The position numbers and the translations under genes are program-made. 64,000 nt of DNA from CAZKDV01 sp964551645 (GTDB lineage Bacteria; Bacteroidota; Bacteroidia; Bacteroidales; DTU049), in contig CAZKDV010000001.1 of assembly GCA_964551645.1 (NCBI GenBank), positions 1-64,000 of the forward strand. Direction: 5' to 3'. Each line of letters opens with the position of its first letter. The first letter of the stretch is position 1. Positions 61,814-64,000 of the stretch are shown here, piece after piece. A model generated the notes under the pieces. The model was not told the origin of the DNA and made no database searches. It worked only from the letters and a program-made list of their open reading frames with translations.

Positions 61814-61821
61814 TAATTTTG
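61814..61821 (+). promoter_or_regulatory. Predicted -7 box (TAATTTTG) for yidD-ctpA
   Basis: TAATTTTG 16 bases before the yidD start at 61838. Confidence 0.55.
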
Positions 61822-61837
61822 TAGCGTTTTTTTAACT

Positions 61838-62050
61838 ATGCTAAGTAAATTATTCATTCTTTTAATAAAATTTTATCAGCGAACTATTTCTGTTTTACTT
61901 CCTCCTAGCTGCAGATTTACACCTAGTTGTTCTAACTATGCAATTGAGGCTTTAAAAAAACATGGACTTTTTAAAGGCAGTTTCTTGACAATCAAGCGAA
62001 TTAGTCGCTGTCATCCGTGGGGAGGCAGTGGTCATGACCCTGTTCCATAA
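61838..62050 (+). CDS. yidD: YidD membrane-protein insertion efficiency factor
   Basis: A 70-residue membrane-associated protein with the full YidD signature: [55 protein letters not shown]. YidD assists YidC/Sec-mediated membrane insertion. Here it is followed after 32 bases by a protease gene rather than by yidC or rnpA. Confidence 0.95.
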   Translation: MLSKLFILLIKFYQRTISVLLPPSCRFTPSCSNYAIEALKKHGLFKGSFLTIKRISRCHPWGGSGHDPVP

Positions 62051-62082
62051 AACGACAATTAATTACAACTAATTTAATTAAA

Positions 62083-63747
62083 ATGAAAAAAACTTTCAGA
62101 AATCCATTAATTATTGTACTTGCTATAATATTTTCGGGCATTATAGCTTTATCTGCTATTAAACAAACTACTTCAGATTTTGAAATAAGCAAAAATTTAG
62201 AAATATTTATAAAACTATATAAAGAACTTAATAATAACTATGTTGATGAAATTAATCCAGGACAATTAATAAAAACTGGTATTGATGAAATGTTAAAATC
62301 TCTTGATCCGTATACTAATTTCATACCCGAATCAGATATTGAAGATATTCGTTTAATGACCACAGGACAATACGGAGGCATAGGTGCATTAGTTCAGCAA
62401 CGAACTGATTATATAGTAATTAGCGAACCTTATGAGGGCTTTCCTGCACATAAAGCAGGACTTAAAGCAGGTGATGAAATCCTTGAAGTAAATGGAGAAT
62501 CTGCCAAAAACAAAAAAGTTAGCGATGTTAGTACAATATTAAAAGGCGCTCCCGGAACAAAAGTAAAGTTGAAAATAAATAGACCTATTGAAAACAAACA
62601 ACATATATTTGAAATTACAAGAGAAGATGTTAAAATTAAGAATGTTGCCTATTCGACAGTATTAGACGATAATACTGCTTACATTAAATTAACCAGCTTT
62701 ACGGTGGGTGCATCACAAGAAGTTAAAAGTGCATTGCTTGAGCTGAAGTCTAAACACAATATAACATCTTTAATTTTTGATTTAAGAGGCAATGGTGGTG
62801 GTTTGCTAAACGAAGCAATTAATATTGTTAATATTTTCATTCCTCAAAATACTCTTGTTGTTAAAACCAAAGGAAAATTGAAAGATAGCAATAAAGAATA
62901 CTTAACCATGAATACGGCTGTAGATACCGAAATACCAATAGCTATTCTCATTGATGGGCATAGTGCTTCTGCTAGTGAAATTGTTGCCGGAGCCATTCAG
63001 GATTTTGACAGAGGAGTTATTATCGGGAGTCAATCATTTGGAAAAGGATTAGTACAAAACATTATTCCGTTAAATTACAATACACGACTTAAAGTTACAG
63101 TTGCAAAATATTATATTCCAAGCGGAAGATGTATTCAGTCGGTAGATTACTTCGATAAAGACACTTTGACAAATAAGCGTAAAAATGCTATTGATACTAA
63201 CTTAACAGTTTTTTACACAAAAAATAAACGAGCTGTTTATGATGCCGGAGGCATTATCCCCGATATAAGCACGGAAAAAGAAGATGCTGCACAAATTACC
63301 ATCAGCTTAATAACAAAACATCTGTTTTTTGACTTTGCAACATATTATACAAACAAATATTCTGAAATTGGCGAAGCTCTAAATTTTTCAATTACTGATA
63401 ATATTTACAATCAATTTGTTGAATATCTGAAAGATAAAGATTACGATTATGTTACGGAAACCGAAAAAAAACTTGAAGACTTGCAAAGTATAGCAAAAAA
63501 AGAAAAATATTACGATAATATTGAAGATGTTTATGTACAAATGTTATCTAAATTAACTCACAATAAAGAAGAAGATCTTAACACTTTTAGAAAACAAATT
63601 TCTGAAGTACTTGGAAGTGAATTAATTTCACGATATTATTTCCAGAAAGGAAGAATAGAATTTTCATTAAAACATGACAAAGATATTGAAAAAGCACTAT
63701 CACTTTTAAAAGATAAAACATCATATAAAAATATATTGTTACCCTAA
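62083..63747 (+). CDS. CtpA-type C-terminal processing protease (S41 family)
   Basis: A 554-residue periplasmic serine protease with an N-terminal signal or anchor (NPLIIVLAIIFSGIIALSAI). A PDZ domain near residues 95-175 (GGIGALVQQRTDYIVISEP, HKAGLKAGDEILEVNGE) is followed by the S41 core FDLRGNGGGLLNEAI, catalytic Ser in DGHSASASEIVAGAI and Lys in SQSFGKGLVQ. A helical C-terminal tail of about 130 residues follows. It trims or degrades envelope proteins; the substrate is unknown. It is 32 bases after yidD and 14 bases before the next gene. Confidence 0.94.
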   Translation: MKKTFRNPLIIVLAIIFSGIIALSAIKQTTSDFEISKNLEIFIKLYKELNNNYVDEINPGQLIKTGIDEMLKSLDPYTNFIPESDIEDIRLMTTGQYGGIGALVQQRTDYIVISEPYEGFPAHKAGLKAGDEILEVNGESAKNKKVSDVSTILKGAPGTKVKLKINRPIENKQHIFEITREDVKIKNVAYSTVLDDNTAYIKLTSFTVGASQEVKSALLELKSKHNITSLIFDLRGNGGGLLNEAINIVNIFIPQNTLVVKTKGKLKDSNKEYLTMNTAVDTEIPIAILIDGHSASASEIVAGAIQDFDRGVIIGSQSFGKGLVQNIIPLNYNTRLKVTVAKYYIPSGRCIQSVDYFDKDTLTNKRKNAIDTNLTVFYTKNKRAVYDAGGIIPDISTEKEDAAQITISLITKHLFFDFATYYTNKYSEIGEALNFSITDNIYNQFVEYLKDKDYDYVTETEKKLEDLQSIAKKEKYYDNIEDVYVQMLSKLTHNKEEDLNTFRKQISEVLGSELISRYYFQKGRIEFSLKHDKDIEKALSLLKDKTSYKNILLP

Positions 63748-63761
63748 ACGCAACAATAGTA

Positions 63762-64000
63762 ATGCTTAAATTATCTATTGACTGGTTAAAATTATCCCTA
63801 AACAGATACTTGTTTTTGATATTTGCTTTTTTAATAGGATTACTATTTTCAAAGTTTTTATTAAGCGTTACATTATTTTTTCTTGTCGGTAATTGGATAT
63901 TTGAAGGTGAGCTAAAAAAGAAAATATTAGTTTTATTTCGCAATAAAGCTGCAATATTTTTTTTGCTAATATTTGCTTTACATATTGTTGGATTAATTTA
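63762..64000 (+). CDS. O-antigen ligase-like membrane protein, N-terminal fragment (cut by window edge)
   Basis: 79 codons starting MLKLSIDWLKLSLNRYLFLI, with helices LIFAFLIGLLFSKFLLSVTL and AAIFFLLIFALHIVGLI separated by GNWIFEGELKKKILVLF. The layout (helix, 'GNWIFEG' loop, helix) resembles the start of Bacteroidetes O-antigen ligase/polymerase proteins. The frame is open at the end of the window. It begins 14 bases after the protease gene. Confidence 0.65.
   Translation, partial: MLKLSIDWLKLSLNRYLFLIFAFLIGLLFSKFLLSVTLFFLVGNWIFEGELKKKILVLFRNKAAIFFLLIFALHIVGLI

Noticed and set aside
1..64000. CRISPR arrays, prophage, transposases or integrases
   Set aside because: No regularly spaced short repeats, no DDE or tyrosine/serine recombinase motifs and no phage structural genes were found in any translated frame.

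Overview
The window is AT-rich DNA from a member of the Bacteroidetes, most likely an anaerobic or fermentative Bacteroidales-like organism. Four things support this. The type IX secretion (T9SS/gliding) cluster porP/sprF-gldK-gldL-gldM-gldN is present at 51.3-57.4 kb. Several large secreted proteins end in T9SS sorting domains of both type A and type B. Promoter boxes of the Bacteroidetes form TAnnTTTG lie just upstream of many genes. The bamD-rpoZ-coaBC gene order is typical of the phylum, and a ptb-buk pair suggests fermentative acyl-phosphate metabolism. No phage, CRISPR array, rRNA or insertion sequence was seen. One assembly gap of ten Ns lies at 12482-12491.

Layout. 1-1.7 kb (minus): coaBC (cut by the window edge), rpoZ, bamD. 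1.8-3.8 kb (minus): butyrate kinase and phosphate butyryltransferase. 4.0-14.2 kb (minus): two tandem paralogous giant multidomain proteins with type B sorting domains; the upstream one is broken only by the N gap and contains a 302-bp exact internal duplication. 14.5-16.9 kb (plus): TPR membrane protein, ribH, fmt, then a tRNA with CAU anticodon. 17.4-24.3 kb (minus): two further secreted proteins with type A sorting domains, one made of four about 180-residue cysteine-containing repeats, the other a BNR/sortilin-like propeller. 24.4-29.5 kb: outer-membrane barrel candidate, tiny lipoprotein, then ung and an AddA/RecB-like helicase-nuclease. 29.5-33 kb: two Wzz-like chain-length proteins and an O-antigen ligase/polymerase. 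33.2-37.3 kb (mostly minus): a divergent GAPDH, trxA plus a DUF58 protein, a tiny acidic lipoprotein (plus), an ECF sigma factor. 37.4-46.2 kb: a UvrA-type protein, a GNAT-like protein, a TlpA-like thioredoxin, a ZIP transporter (minus), then glycosyltransferase, ECF sigma factor and metallo-beta-lactamase-fold hydrolase. 46.2-57.4 kb: miaB (minus), topA, a degenerate arginase-family protein and the T9SS core. 57.4-64 kb: polA (minus), a YfcE-like phosphodiesterase, FkbM methyltransferase (minus), yidD, a CtpA-type protease and the start of an O-antigen ligase-like protein.

How it fits together. The T9SS core and four of its probable substrates occur within 55 kb: the secretion machine (PorP, GldK-N) exports proteins such as the 4.0-24.3 kb adhesin-like and propeller proteins, which are anchored or released through their C-terminal sorting domains. 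Cell-envelope polysaccharide genes (Wzz, O-antigen ligases, glycosyltransferase, FkbM methyltransferase) are scattered between housekeeping genes. The most unusual signals are the arginase-fold protein lacking several metal ligands next to the T9SS genes, a DNA polymerase I with two proofreading-site Asp-to-Asn changes, recent internal duplication in the giant adhesin-like gene, a tiny lysine/arginine-free acidic lipoprotein, and start-site hairpins or operators at the ECF sigma gene. All functional names are from reading motifs in the translated sequence; no database search was run.
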